In this document: positions 27,195-36,473 of the stretch, in pieces | Layout: each line of letters starts with the position of its first letter | Position numbering within the stretch: position 1 is the stretch's first letter | Source: Mediterraneibacter glycyrrhizinilyticus | Lineage (GTDB): Bacteria > Bacillota > Clostridia > Lachnospirales > Lachnospiraceae | Length of the DNA: 64,000 bases | Direction: 5' to 3' | Assembly: GCF_016902345.1 (NCBI RefSeq) | Contig: NZ_JACJLR010000001.1 | Location: 238,260-302,259 of the forward strand | Made by a program: the position numbers and the translations under genes | Notes under the pieces: model-generated | Told to the model about the DNA's origin: nothing | What the model saw: the letters and a program-made list of their open reading frames with translations, nothing else | Database searches by the model: none

Positions 27195-27220
27195 CTTTGT
27201 TGACACAAGGAGATATGAGC
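27195..27220. other. Border between the two mobile elements (att-site candidate)
   Basis: Homology to the downstream serine recombinase begins abruptly at about 27212 with the codons for DMSRLGRDYL. Normally about 70-100 residues of catalytic domain precede this motif. The sequence just before, GTTGACACAAGGAGA, belongs to the other element. This is therefore the right attachment junction of the defence-island element inside a recombinase gene. The exact crossover base cannot be fixed without the left junction. Confidence 0.65.
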
Positions 27221-28849
27221 CGCCTGGGGCGTGACTATCTGAAAGTCGGCCAGGTCATGGAGATTTTGCGGCAGCGCGGCGTCCGGCTGATCGCTATCAA
27301 TGACGGTGTGGACAGTCTGAAAGGCGATGATGATTTCACACCGTTCCGCAACATTATGAACGAGTTTTACGCCCGCGACACCAGCCGGAAAATCCGCTCT
27401 ATGTTCAAATCCAAAGGCATGAGCGGCAAGCACCTGACCGGCACTGTCATTTACGGCTATTTGTGGGATGAAAAGCGGGAACACTGGCTTGTGGACGAAG
27501 AAGCCGCCGAAGTGGTACGCCGCATCTTTTCCCTGACAATGGAGGGCTACGGCCCCTATCAGATTTCCAAGCTGCTGTCTGAGGCAAAGGTTGAAATCCC
27601 CGCTGTCCATCTGGCACGCTTTCACGAAGGCGTAAACAGGTCAAAGCCGGTCAAAGACCCCTACGGTTGGGGATCGTCCACCATTGTGAATATTCTGAAA
27701 AAGCGGGAATACCTGGGCCACACCATTAATTTCAAGACCCGCAAACACTTCAAGGACAAGAAAAGCCACTATGTTGACGAAAGCGAGTGGACGATTTTCG
27801 AGAATACCCATGAGGCCATCATCGACCAGGAAACCTTTGACAATGTGCAGCGTATCCGGGGAAACGCCAGACGCTACCCGGACGGCTTTGGGGAGGCCCA
27901 TCCCCTAACCGGCCTGATGTACTGCGCCGATTGCGGCGGCAAGATGTATGTTCACCGCACATACAACGGCAAGCGCGTCCCGCAGTACACTTGCGGCCAG
28001 TATGGGAAATACCCTATCGGCTCCCTTTGCCCGACACAGCACCGTATCAAGGCCGAAGCTGTTCTGACCCTGATTGCCGATATGCTCCGGGCCATCGCGG
28101 AGTATTCCAAGAATGACCGGGCCGAGTTTATCCGCACTGTCCAGGAAACGCAGGCCGCCCAGCAGACCGCCGACATATCCAAGAAACGGAAACGGCTGGC
28201 CGCCGCCCAAAAGCGGGCCGGGGAACTGGAACGGCTGATTTGCAAAATCTATGAGGACAACGCCCTGGGCAAGCTGCCGGACGCCCGGTATGAGGCCCTG
28301 GACGCACAGTACGCCAAAGAGCAGGACGCCCTCAATGCGGAAATCACGGAACTGGAAAGGGCCGTTACCGGCTATGAGCAGAGCCGGAAATCTGCGGAGA
28401 AGTTTATTGCCCTGATTGACAAGTATGAGAATTTCGACACGCTTACAAATACCATGCTCAACGAGTTTGTAGAGAAAATCCTTGTCCATGAACGCGCCCG
28501 CAAAGGCAGCCAGGACACCACGCAGGAGGTTGAAATCTACTTCAATTTTGTGGGCCGGTATATCCCGCCCGCCTTGCAGCCAGTTCCCCTGACCCCGGAG
28601 GAACAGGAAGAACAGAGGAAGAAGGAGGAACGCAAGGACAGGCTTCACCAGAACTACTTACGCCGCAAGGCAAACGGCAAGCAGAAGGAATGGGAAGAAC
28701 GCTATAACGCCAAGCGTAAGGCAAAAATGGAGGCGGCAAAGGCCGCGATCCGGGCCGAGGACATGGAGAAGGGCATTTTTACCACCGTCAGCCAGTTACC
28801 CAGGCAGGAGCCGCGCAAAGCCACATTACCGGCCAGCGCCGCAGTTTAA
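27215..28849 (+). pseudogene. Serine recombinase (DUF4368 type) missing its catalytic N-terminus
   Basis: From SRLGRDYLKVGQVMEI on, the protein matches a TnpX-like large serine recombinase: recombinase domain (GTVIYGYLWDEKREHW), zinc ribbon (CADCGGKM ... CGQYGKYPIGSLC), coiled coil and a Lys/Arg/Glu-rich DUF4368-type end. The resolvase part with the nucleophilic Ser is gone, so it cannot catalyse recombination. ATG 27215 has AAGGAG only 3 nt away, so a truncated 544-residue DNA-binding protein could still be made. The missing 5' part is expected at the far left border, outside the window. Confidence 0.8.
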
Positions 28850-28875
28850 CCATCACAGTGCAAAGGAGAATGAAC

Positions 28876-29229
28876 ATGAGCGAATTGACTTACACCCGCT
28901 GCGGAGATTACTACATCCCCGACCTGAAACTTTCCGAGCAGCCGGAGGCCCCCATCGGCAAGTATGGCCGTATGCGGCAACGCTACCTGAAGGAACACCG
29001 GCCCGGTCTTTACAGCAGCTTGATTTTGAGTGAAAAGCTGTACCCGCACCTGTTGGAAATTGACCGGGCGGCGCGTGAACGGATGGACGCCATGTTGCCC
29101 CGGATGATGGAGGCGGCGGGTGTCACCGAGGAACTGAAAGCCCGTGACCCCATGCGCTGGGTGGGGCTGATGAACACGCTGAAAGCGCAGGCAGAGGAAG
29201 CAGTCATTACAGAAATTATCATGGAGTGA
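28876..29229 (+). CDS. tnpV: TnpV family transposon protein (117 aa)
   Basis: Matches the TnpV pattern as I know it: YTRCGDYYIPDLKL, GKYGRMRQRYLKEHRPGLY and the helical end AEEAVITEIIME. ATG 28876 is chosen because AAAGGAG is then 7 nt upstream. The gene always travels next to a TnpX-like recombinase in clostridial mobilizable elements; its biochemical role is not known. High G+C matches the rest of this element. Confidence 0.8.
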   Translation: MSELTYTRCGDYYIPDLKLSEQPEAPIGKYGRMRQRYLKEHRPGLYSSLILSEKLYPHLLEIDRAARERMDAMLPRMMEAAGVTEELKARDPMRWVGLMNTLKAQAEEAVITEIIME

Positions 29230-29264
29230 TTAAGGATGCGGGGAATATTCTCCGCACCCTTAAT
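29230..29264 (+). terminator. Terminator after tnpV
   Basis: TTAAGGATGCGGGGA and TCCGCACCCTTAA form an imperfect stem immediately after the stop codon; the tail is AT-rich but not a clean U run. Confidence 0.55.
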
Positions 29265-29385
29265 TAAATCGTATTGCTTGTTGCTATCCTTGATATGAGA
29301 TAAAATATTTTTAAGGAACTTGCTTTCCTGTGAGGTTTCTGTGACATTTGGTTGATACTCTATAAAGAAAAAGGATGTGAGCGCG

Positions 29386-30068
29386 TGAAAATATTAGTGG
29401 TTGAGGATGACCGCCTTTTGAATAATACCCTTTGCTATAACCTGTCTGCCGCAGGCTATGAAGTAGATGCTGCCCTGACGAAAAGCGTTGCCGAACGGTT
29501 TTGCAGAAAACAAGAGTATGATTTGATTGTCCTTGACATCAATCTGCCGGACGGCAATGGGTTTGATTTTTGCCGGGATATTAAGGACAGCCACCCGGAC
29601 ACTGCTGTAATCTTCCTGACGGCAAACGATATGGAAAGTGATATGCTCAAAGGCTACGAGCTGGGGGCGGATGATTATGTGACAAAGCCTTTCCCCATGA
29701 GCGTATTTAGAAAAAAAGTGTCTGCATTGCTGGCCCGGATCAGGAAACAATCTGGCGGCGACTTCTACAACGACGGCAATCTGTTTATCAACTTTACGGA
29801 AATGACGGCAACGCTTAACGGAGAAAGTATTTCTTTTACCCCGATGGAATACCGGCTTTTGAAAGTGCTGACGAAAAATCCGCAGGTCGTTTTGACCCGG
29901 CAGGTACTATTGGAAAAGCTGTGGGATATTGACGGGAATTTTGTGGACGAACACGCCCTGACTTCTACAATCAGCCGGGTACGCAACAAAATCGAAAAGC
30001 CAGACCATGCCTATATTAAAACCGTCTATGGCATGGGCTATATGTGGATTGGGGGCGGTAACAAATGA
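29386..30068 (+). CDS. OmpR-family response regulator of the cargo exporter
   Basis: The receiver domain (ILVVEDD, phospho-acceptor Asp in LIVLDINLP near residue 51, KPF Lys) is joined to a winged-helix output domain (SFTPMEYRLLKVL, TVYGMGYMW). GTG 29386 follows AAGGATGTGAG; an earlier start at 29352 is less likely. It overlaps its kinase by 4 bp. It probably binds the GTGACATTT repeats found before this operon (29341) and before the exporter (31092-31162). The arrangement copies BceR-type peptide-antibiotic detoxification modules. Confidence 0.85.
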
Positions 30069-31096
30069 GGACGGAAAAACTCTCTGTCAATAAAGTGTGC
30101 ATAGTCGTGTGTGCAGCCCTTTTCCTGCTATCAATCGCCATGTCATGTACCATTTACTTTTTGACGCGGAATGTACTGGCGCTATGCTGCGGATTGCTCT
30201 ATGCGGTTTTCGTCGCCGGGTGCATGGCTGCTTTTCTGGCCTTTGTGCGCCGGAAATTGACGATGTTTTCGGACGCTCTGTGCAAGCTGCTTGACGATAT
30301 GATGTCAGCAGATCAGGCCCCGCCGCAGTACACGGAAGAAGAAAACCTGTTTTATAAAATATACCACCGGCTTTCCCGGCTCTATGAAGTGCTGCGGGAA
30401 AGCAAAAGCAATATTGCAAAGGAACGGGCTGACTTGCAGGAATTGATTTCGGACATCTCCCATCAGGTCAAAACGCCGATTGCAAATCTGAAAATGCTGG
30501 ATGCCACTTTGTTGGAGCAAAATGTATCGCCGGAAAAACAGAAAGAATTTCTTTTGGCTATGGACAGCCAGTTAGACAAGCTGGATTTTCTCATGCAGGC
30601 GATGATTAAAACATCACGGCTTGAAGCCGGGGTAATTGCTTTGGAGCCGAAGCCGCAGGCTATCTATGATACTCTCGCTGCGGCACTGGGTGGTATTCTG
30701 CTGAACGCAGAGCAGAAAAAGATTGCTGTCACGGTGGATTGCCCGGAAACAGCAACTGCGGCCCATGATAGGAAATGGACAGCCGAAGCCCTGTTCAACA
30801 TTCTGGATAATGCGGTGAAGTACACGGCAGAGGGCGGGAAAATCCATGTAGCTGTGGTGTGCTGGGAAATGTATGTGAAGATTGATATTTCTGATACGGG
30901 CATTGGTATTCCAGAACAACATCAAGGGACGATTTTCAAGCGGTTCTACCGTGAGGACAGGGTACATGACGCCCCCGGCATTGGGATCGGCCTGTATCTT
31001 GCACGTGAGATTATCACCCGGCAAGGGGGCTTTATCCGCGTTGCCTCGGAAGTTGGCTCTGGCTCCACCTTTTCGGTGTTCCTGCCCCATTCTTGA
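30065..31096 (+). CDS. Intramembrane-sensing histidine kinase (343 aa)
   Basis: Two N-terminal membrane helices (about residues 10-30 and 34-56) with almost no extracellular loop, as in BceS-like kinases that sense flux through their ABC exporter. The H box is ISHQVKTPIANL and the N box ILDNAVKYT; DTGIGIP and GIGIGLYLA follow. It is coupled by ATGA to the regulator. The complete C-terminus contrasts with the broken chromosomal kinase at 42.5 kb. Confidence 0.85.
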   Translation: MRTEKLSVNKVCIVVCAALFLLSIAMSCTIYFLTRNVLALCCGLLYAVFVAGCMAAFLAFVRRKLTMFSDALCKLLDDMMSADQAPPQYTEEENLFYKIYHRLSRLYEVLRESKSNIAKERADLQELISDISHQVKTPIANLKMLDATLLEQNVSPEKQKEFLLAMDSQLDKLDFLMQAMIKTSRLEAGVIALEPKPQAIYDTLAAALGGILLNAEQKKIAVTVDCPETATAAHDRKWTAEALFNILDNAVKYTAEGGKIHVAVVCWEMYVKIDISDTGIGIPEQHQGTIFKRFYREDRVHDAPGIGIGLYLAREIITRQGGFIRVASEVGSGSTFSVFLPHS

Positions 31097-31123
31097 AATG
31101 TCACAGGATTGTGACATTTCAAG
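31092..31123. promoter_or_regulatory. Perfect 13-bp-arm operator before the ABC exporter
   Basis: CTTGAAATGTCAC (31092-31104) and GTGACATTTCAAG (31111-31123) form a perfect dyad with a 6-nt centre, starting inside the kinase stop region. It is the best candidate for the response-regulator site; it could also form an RNA hairpin between kinase and exporter genes. Confidence 0.7.
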
Positions 31124-31152
31124 GCGTTTTAAGGGAAAATTTAAGAACCGTC

Positions 31153-31162
31153 GTGACATTTC
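31153..31162 (+). promoter_or_regulatory. Third half-site GTGACATTTC
   Basis: GTGACATTTC recurs exactly 42 bp (four helical turns) after the right arm of the dyad. A near copy, GTGACATTTG, lies at 29341-29350 before the regulator gene, consistent with one regulator acting at both promoters. Confidence 0.5.
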
Positions 31163-31215
31163 TGCGAGGTTTTCCCTTTACAATGGAACCATCAAAAAGA
31201 AAGGTGGTAGAACTT

Positions 31216-31881
31216 ATGCCTATTTTACAGACAACAGATTTGAAAAAATACTATGGGGACGAACCGAACATTACAAAGGCTCTGGACGGCGTTTCTCTCT
31301 CGGTAGAACACGGGGAATTTGTCGCTATCGTCGGCACATCCGGCAGCGGAAAATCCACGCTGCTGAATATGATCGGCGGTCTGGACGTTCCCACTTCCGG
31401 CAAAGTCATTGTGGATGGCAAAGACTTGTCTACGCTGAAAGACGAGCAGCTTACCATTTTCCGCAGGCGCAAAATCGGCTTTATCTTTCAGAATTACAAC
31501 CTTGTCCCCGTTCTCAATGTTTACGAGAACATCGTCTTACCTGTGGAACTGGACGGCGATCAGGTAGACAAAAAATATATGCAGGAAGTTGTTCGTATGC
31601 TGGGTTTGGAAGATAAGCTGAACAATATGCCGAACAATCTTTCCGGCGGCCAGCAGCAACGCGTCGCTATTGCCCGCGCTCTGGTATCGAAACCGGCGAT
31701 TGTACTGGCAGACGAACCGACGGGCAACCTCGACAGCCGGACGAGCAGCGATGTCCTCGGCCTGCTGAAAGTAAGCAGCCAGCAATTTCACCAGACCCTT
31801 GTGATGATTACCCATAACAACGAGATCGCCCAGCTTGCAGATCGGATTATCCGTATTGAGGATGGGAAAATTTCTGAATGA
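31216..31881 (+). CDS. ABC exporter ATPase, BceA/MacB type (221 aa)
   Basis: Walker [11 protein letters not shown] loop [15 protein letters not shown], signature [15 protein letters not shown], Walker [14 protein letters not shown] and H-loop THNN are all intact. ATG 31216 follows AAAGGTGG; the open frame further upstream overlaps the operator and is not coding. With the permease that follows it should form an exporter or extractor of peptide antibiotics (bacitracin or lantibiotic class). The substrate is inferred from the linked two-component system. Confidence 0.87.
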   Translation: MPILQTTDLKKYYGDEPNITKALDGVSLSVEHGEFVAIVGTSGSGKSTLLNMIGGLDVPTSGKVIVDGKDLSTLKDEQLTIFRRRKIGFIFQNYNLVPVLNVYENIVLPVELDGDQVDKKYMQEVVRMLGLEDKLNNMPNNLSGGQQQRVAIARALVSKPAIVLADEPTGNLDSRTSSDVLGLLKVSSQQFHQTLVMITHNNEIAQLADRIIRIEDGKISE

Positions 31882-31894
31882 GGGGGTGTTGAGA

Positions 31895-34468
31895 ATGAAC
31901 GATATTTTATTTGGCAATAATAACAGACCCATTATTAAGAAATTGTCCAGGCGGTACTTTAAGGCCAGCAAAAGCAGGAATATCATTGCTATTGTTGCCA
32001 TTGTTCTTACAACCGTCTTGTTCACAACTATCTTCACACTGGGTTCCGGCTTAATTGATACAGTACAAGACCAGAATATCCGAAAGGCGGGCGGGGATGG
32101 TCAAGCTGTTCTCAACTACATCAGTGACGAAGCTTTTAATGATGTAAAAGGCAACGAATTGATTGACCGAATTGCCTATTCAAAGGCAGTTTCTTATCGT
32201 CTTAACAATCCAGGGCTTGCGAAATGGCGTTCTGATATGTGGTATATGGATGATACCGCCTTGGAATTTGCCAGATACGAGCCGACAACAGGCCACCGCC
32301 CAGAAGCTGAAAATGAGATTATAGCCGACACAAAAACATTAGAGGCATTGGGTGTTCCGGCTGAAATCGGCGCGACAGTCACGCTGAATTATGAAATCAA
32401 GGGTAAGGAGTACACAACTGATTTTACACTATGTGGATTTTGGGAGACAGACAGCCTAAGTAATATCGGGCGCATTATCGTGTCGAAAGCCTTTATAGAT
32501 AACCATGCCGACTTGCTTACCTATACCTATCCGGTGGATAATGATTACTCCGGCGTTGTAACAGCCTATATTATGTTCCGCAGCGGCGGCTCCGTGGAAG
32601 AAAAACTGCAACAGCTTCTCATGGAAACCGGCTATACCTGTGATACACTTGGAGGACAGCCCGCAGACGAAAACTATATTATTGCCCGTGTCAGCCCAGC
32701 TTATCAAAGCAGCCCAGTGAGCGAAAATTCCGCATTGTTTATTGCCGGAATTGTGGGAATACTCGCGATTATGGCAACAGGCTATTTGATTATCTACAAT
32801 ATTTTTCAAATCTCTGTTATTCAAGATATTCAGTCCTACGGGCAGCTAAAAACATTGGGAACTACAAGGCGGCAGATCAAAAAGATTATTAACAAACAGG
32901 CCATACTTCTGTCAGCGGTAGGTATCCCCATTGGCCTGATTATTGGCTTTCTCATTGGCCGCGCTTTAGTTCCGGCTCTGATGAACGGCACAACTTATAC
33001 TTCTGAAGCTGGCGTTGTTGTGACAGTAAATCCACTGATATTCATTGGCTCGGCTATCTTTGCTTTTGTTACTGTTTATATCAGTGTACGAAAACCGGCT
33101 AAGATTGCAGGCGCAATCTCACCGATTGAGGCTATCCGCTACACGGAAAATGACGCAGGTGCATTTCAAACAAAGAAACGTCTGGCTACAAAAAAATCAA
33201 CTGGCGGCGCAAAAATCCATCGGATGGCCCTGGCAAATTTGGGACGGAATCGAAAACGGACAGTCCTTGTAATCGTGTCCATGACATTGAGTTTGGTGCT
33301 GTTCAATACAGTATTCACTTTATCCAGCGGTTTTGATATTGATAAGTATGTTGAGAAGTTCTTAAACAAAGATTTTATCATTTCTTCTGCGGATTATTTC
33401 AACTACAATTTCGCCCGCAGCGAAACATACTTGTCCGAAACCTTTATTGATGCCGTTCAGCAGCAGAACGCCTACGAGGATGGCGGCAGACTATATTCCA
33501 GCCAGGTGGCAGAAGACATTTTTTCTGCTGAAACAGATGCCGTTACAAATTACAACAAGGACAAGGATGGAAATCCGCTTATTGCCCTGTATGGGGCAGA
33601 CGATTTTCTTCTAAACTCGACGGATATAATCGAGGGGGAAATTGATTGGGAGGCTCTTAGAACAGGAAAATATACGCTCTACGCATTAACAATGGATGAT
33701 AATGGAAACATTATTGACAATCCATCTATCCATGTTGGAGATACGATTACTTTTCATCACTGGAAGATGAACGGATTAGTCGGTACACTGGATAACAGCT
33801 TTGACCTCACTGTTATGGCAAAAGTTCTCATCAATGAAAATACTGATACAGAAAGAAATACAGGTGCGGCACGTTTTTATTTGCCCGCAGAACAGTTTAA
33901 GCCGCTCTGCATCAATCCCCGTTTGGTAAGTTTTCCGTTCAATGTTAAGGACGGGACGGACAGCGATATGAACAGCTTTTTAAGCAACTATGTGGAAAAT
34001 ATTGAGCCAAGTATGGACTATGAATCGAAAGAAACCTATGTTCAGTCTTTTAATAGCATGACATCCCTTATTATTACAATCGGCGGTGCTTTAAGTGTTA
34101 TTATTGGTCTGATCGGTATAGTTAATTTCATCAACTCGGTATTGACAAGCATTATTACGCGGCAAAAAGAATTTGCTATGCTCCAAAGTATTGGCATGAC
34201 AGGCAGACAGCTCAAACGGATGTTGTCCTATGAGGGCTTGTATTATGCTGTGGGAACAATTATAGCCTCGTTGATCGTTGGGGTGCTGTTCTCTCTAATC
34301 ATTGTGCAGGCGATAGCAAGTAGTTTCTGGTTCTTCACTTATCACTTTGTAATTTGGCCGATGTTGATTGTTTATCCGTTTCTTATCTGCTTGACAGTAA
34401 TTATTCCCACAATTCTTTACCGACAATTTGCCAAAAGCAGCATTATTGAAAGGCTTCATCAAAATTGA
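31895..34468 (+). CDS. FtsX-type ABC permease (857 aa)
   Basis: Two FtsX units are visible. A first membrane helix lies near residues 25-50, followed by a large extracellular domain, helices around 290-430 (LFIAGIVGILAIMATGYLI and following) and a second helix-plus-domain unit from about 450. The final three helices end YRQFAKSSIIERLHQN. GGGGGTGTTGAGA precedes ATG 31895, and the ATPase stop is 13 bp upstream. It is longer than Bacillus BceB (about 650) and of the duplicated type common in clostridia. Resistance cargo of the element. Confidence 0.83.
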   Translation: MNDILFGNNNRPIIKKLSRRYFKASKSRNIIAIVAIVLTTVLFTTIFTLGSGLIDTVQDQNIRKAGGDGQAVLNYISDEAFNDVKGNELIDRIAYSKAVSYRLNNPGLAKWRSDMWYMDDTALEFARYEPTTGHRPEAENEIIADTKTLEALGVPAEIGATVTLNYEIKGKEYTTDFTLCGFWETDSLSNIGRIIVSKAFIDNHADLLTYTYPVDNDYSGVVTAYIMFRSGGSVEEKLQQLLMETGYTCDTLGGQPADENYIIARVSPAYQSSPVSENSALFIAGIVGILAIMATGYLIIYNIFQISVIQDIQSYGQLKTLGTTRRQIKKIINKQAILLSAVGIPIGLIIGFLIGRALVPALMNGTTYTSEAGVVVTVNPLIFIGSAIFAFVTVYISVRKPAKIAGAISPIEAIRYTENDAGAFQTKKRLATKKSTGGAKIHRMALANLGRNRKRTVLVIVSMTLSLVLFNTVFTLSSGFDIDKYVEKFLNKDFIISSADYFNYNFARSETYLSETFIDAVQQQNAYEDGGRLYSSQVAEDIFSAETDAVTNYNKDKDGNPLIALYGADDFLLNSTDIIEGEIDWEALRTGKYTLYALTMDDNGNIIDNPSIHVGDTITFHHWKMNGLVGTLDNSFDLTVMAKVLINENTDTERNTGAARFYLPAEQFKPLCINPRLVSFPFNVKDGTDSDMNSFLSNYVENIEPSMDYESKETYVQSFNSMTSLIITIGGALSVIIGLIGIVNFINSVLTSIITRQKEFAMLQSIGMTGRQLKRMLSYEGLYYAVGTIIASLIVGVLFSLIIVQAIASSFWFFTYHFVIWPMLIVYPFLICLTVIIPTILYRQFAKSSIIERLHQN

Positions 34469-34522
34469 GTTTGTCCGGCATAGGTAGCTGAATAAGGACA
34501 TCTAAATAAGCGACTGAATCCA

Positions 34523-34562
34523 TTAGAAAACCGGGGGCATTCTGCCTTCGGTTTTCTAATTG
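34523..34562 (+). terminator. Terminator of the exporter operon
   Basis: Perfect 11-bp stem TTAGAAAACCG / CGGTTTTCTAA. The 560-nt gap 34469-35031 holds this, another hairpin at 34673-34712, and no gene that I can support. Confidence 0.75.
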
Positions 34563-34672
34563 TCACAAACTTGCGAGATTTCAGCGTGTTATTATGTCGA
34601 AACGCTGTTATGCTGTGAGGATTTTGTGAGGATTACAAGTTAAAATATAAGAAATTGAAGAAAAAAACTGTA

Positions 34673-34712
34673 CTGCCCGGCGGCAGAAAAGAAAAAAACC
34701 GCCGAAGGGCAG
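34673..34712. terminator. GC-rich hairpin in the exporter-sigma gap
   Basis: CTGCCCGGCGG pairs with CCGCCGAAGGGCAG around an A-rich loop. On the minus strand it is followed by TTTTTTT, so it can terminate leftward transcription. Confidence 0.5.
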
Positions 34713-34987
34713 ATTGCTTAATGTGCCCATAACATCCGAAACGGCGGTATCATGGAGGTATCGCCGTGTTTCTTTTTCTCGTTCATCCGCCTAACTTGTC
34801 AAAAAAAGCCCAGCCACCGAACAGGCCCCGTCTGGCAGCCGGTGCGAAAATTGTCACAATGTAACTGAATACCGTATTTTTGCGCTCGAATAGCTTTCTG
34901 CTGTCCGGGCGTTTTTTCATACCTGTGGGGCCGGAATATCGGGTCAACATGGCCCGAACCCTGTCCCCGGTGCCGCTCCCCGCCGCC

Positions 34988-35020
34988 CCGTTCAGATTTT
35001 CCCGCAAAAAATCTGAACGG
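34988..35020 (+). promoter_or_regulatory. Leader hairpin touching the ribosome site
   Basis: CCGTTCAGATTTT and AAAATCTGAACGG form a 13-bp stem that ends directly at AGGAAAGG, the ribosome site of the sigma-like gene. Folding could limit its translation. Confidence 0.5.
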
Positions 35021-35031
35021 AGGAAAGGCAG

Positions 35032-35544
35032 ATGGAAGTCACCATCCATTACAACGGACAAGCTGTGGCCGTGGAGGTCACACTGGAAGTCTATGAATTT
35101 CTTGACCGGGCCGACCACAAAACCGAGAACCTGTCCCATGAGCAGCGGCGGCACTGGGATGGCCGGGAGTTTGACGAGTACATAGTTGCCACCGAGGGCG
35201 TGGGTATCTACGGCGAAACGCCGGAGGACTACCTTTGCCGCATGGAAACGCTGGGCGAGCTGATGGCCGTCCTGGACACCTGCACCGAGGCCCAGCGCCG
35301 CCGGTTCCTGCTCTATGCCCTGGACGGGCTGAGTTTTTCGGAGATCGCTGCCCTGTGCGGCTGCTCCAAGAGTTCGGTGCAAGGCTCCATTGAAGCGGTC
35401 AGAAAAATTTTCAAAAAAATTTTGAGAAACCACCCATACGAATGCCCCCTTTTCGGGCTACCAAGTGAAAGGGATTGTTTCCCTTATCCCAGCGGGAGGC
35501 GGACAGCGGACAAGCTGCCCGCCTCTCCCATTTTCAGGAGGTAA
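35032..35544 (+). CDS. Sigma-70 region 4-like protein (170 aa)
   Basis: The N-terminal half (MEVTIHYNGQAVAVEVTLEVYEFL) is unlike standard sigma factors. The C-terminal half is a region 4 helix-turn-helix: RRFLLYALDGLSFSEIAALCGCSKSSVQGSIEAVRKIFKK. No region 2 is visible, so it may be an anti-terminator or atypical activator rather than a complete sigma factor. The first of four related genes in a row. Confidence 0.75.
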   Translation: MEVTIHYNGQAVAVEVTLEVYEFLDRADHKTENLSHEQRRHWDGREFDEYIVATEGVGIYGETPEDYLCRMETLGELMAVLDTCTEAQRRRFLLYALDGLSFSEIAALCGCSKSSVQGSIEAVRKIFKKILRNHPYECPLFGLPSERDCFPYPSGRRTADKLPASPIFRR

Positions 35545-35548
35545 GCCT

Positions 35549-36001
35549 ATGAAAACCATCAATCTGCGGTGGATTTATCCCCACTACCGGCACAACGAGT
35601 TTGTGGAGGTCAGCGATGAGGTCTGGGAGGCCATACAGCAGGCCCAGCGCGAGATGAACAACTATGAGCGCCGGAAGGTCTACCACCGCGCCTACTACTC
35701 CCTGGACGCATATAGCTGGACGGAGAACTACGCGCTGGAACACGGGAGATCGCCGGAGGAAATCCTTTTGGAGCGCGAGGAACGGGCCGCCCGCCTGCGG
35801 CTGGTTGCCGCCTTGCCGGAGGCACTGTCTCATACCACTCCAACCCAGGCCCGCCGTGTCCGGGCCTACTACATCGCCGGTATCAACCAGCCGAAAATTG
35901 CCCGGATGGAGGGCGTACACAGCAGCAAGGTCAGCATTGCCATCCGGCGGGGCCTGCGGAATATGCGCCGCTGCTATGACGGCCTTTTCCCGTCAGAATG
36001 A
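35549..36001 (+). CDS. Sigma-like protein, paralogue A (150 aa)
   Basis: Starts MKTINLRWIYPHYRHNEFVEVSDEVW after AGGAGG. The middle helix set has RAYYSLDAYSWTENYALEHG. The end is region 4-like: PTQARRVRAYYIAGINQPKIARMEGVHSSKVSIAIRRGL. It shares its opening and layout with the next two genes, so the three form a tandem family. Confidence 0.73.
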   Translation: MKTINLRWIYPHYRHNEFVEVSDEVWEAIQQAQREMNNYERRKVYHRAYYSLDAYSWTENYALEHGRSPEEILLEREERAARLRLVAALPEALSHTTPTQARRVRAYYIAGINQPKIARMEGVHSSKVSIAIRRGLRNMRRCYDGLFPSE

Positions 36002-36011
36002 GGGCGGGCCT

Positions 36012-36473
36012 ATGCAGACCATCAACCTCAAGCAATATTATCCGTTCTGCACTGAGGACACCCTTGTGGAGGTGTCGGATGAAATCGCCGAGGCGTTCCT
36101 GCTGGACAAGCGGGCCGAGGCCGCCAGGGAACGCAAGATGTACCGCTACAAGGCGTTTTACTCCCTTGACTGCAATGATGGGATTGAGAACGCCGCCATC
36201 GGCTGGGCGCAGCCATCGCCGGAGGATTGCCTGATGGAAAAGGAGGCGCAGGCCGAATATGCCGAACTGCTCCGGCGGCTCTATGAGGCCATTTCCTCTC
36301 TGCCCCCAACGCAGGCCCGCCGCGTCCATGCCCGGTATATGCTGGGGATGAAAGTGAAGGACATTGCTGCGATGGAGGGTATTACCCCATCCCAGGCGGG
36401 GAAGTCCATCCATGCGGCGCTCCGGCGGCTGCGCCGGTACTTCATACGCCGGAAATGGACAAGCAGCCTATGA
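36012..36473 (+). CDS. Sigma-like protein, paralogue B (153 aa)
   Basis: Starts MQTINLKQYYPFCTEDTLVEVSDEIAEAF, 10 bp after paralogue A. The region 4 part is PTQARRVHARYMLGMKVKDIAAMEGITPSQAGKSIHAALRRLRRYF with good helix-turn-helix spacing. No sigma region 2. Confidence 0.73.
   Translation: MQTINLKQYYPFCTEDTLVEVSDEIAEAFLLDKRAEAARERKMYRYKAFYSLDCNDGIENAAIGWAQPSPEDCLMEKEAQAEYAELLRRLYEAISSLPPTQARRVHARYMLGMKVKDIAAMEGITPSQAGKSIHAALRRLRRYFIRRKWTSSL

Noticed and set aside
27125..27214. Start of the truncated recombinase at 27125
   Set aside because: Those codons lie in the terminator hairpin of the upstream element and share no recombinase homology.
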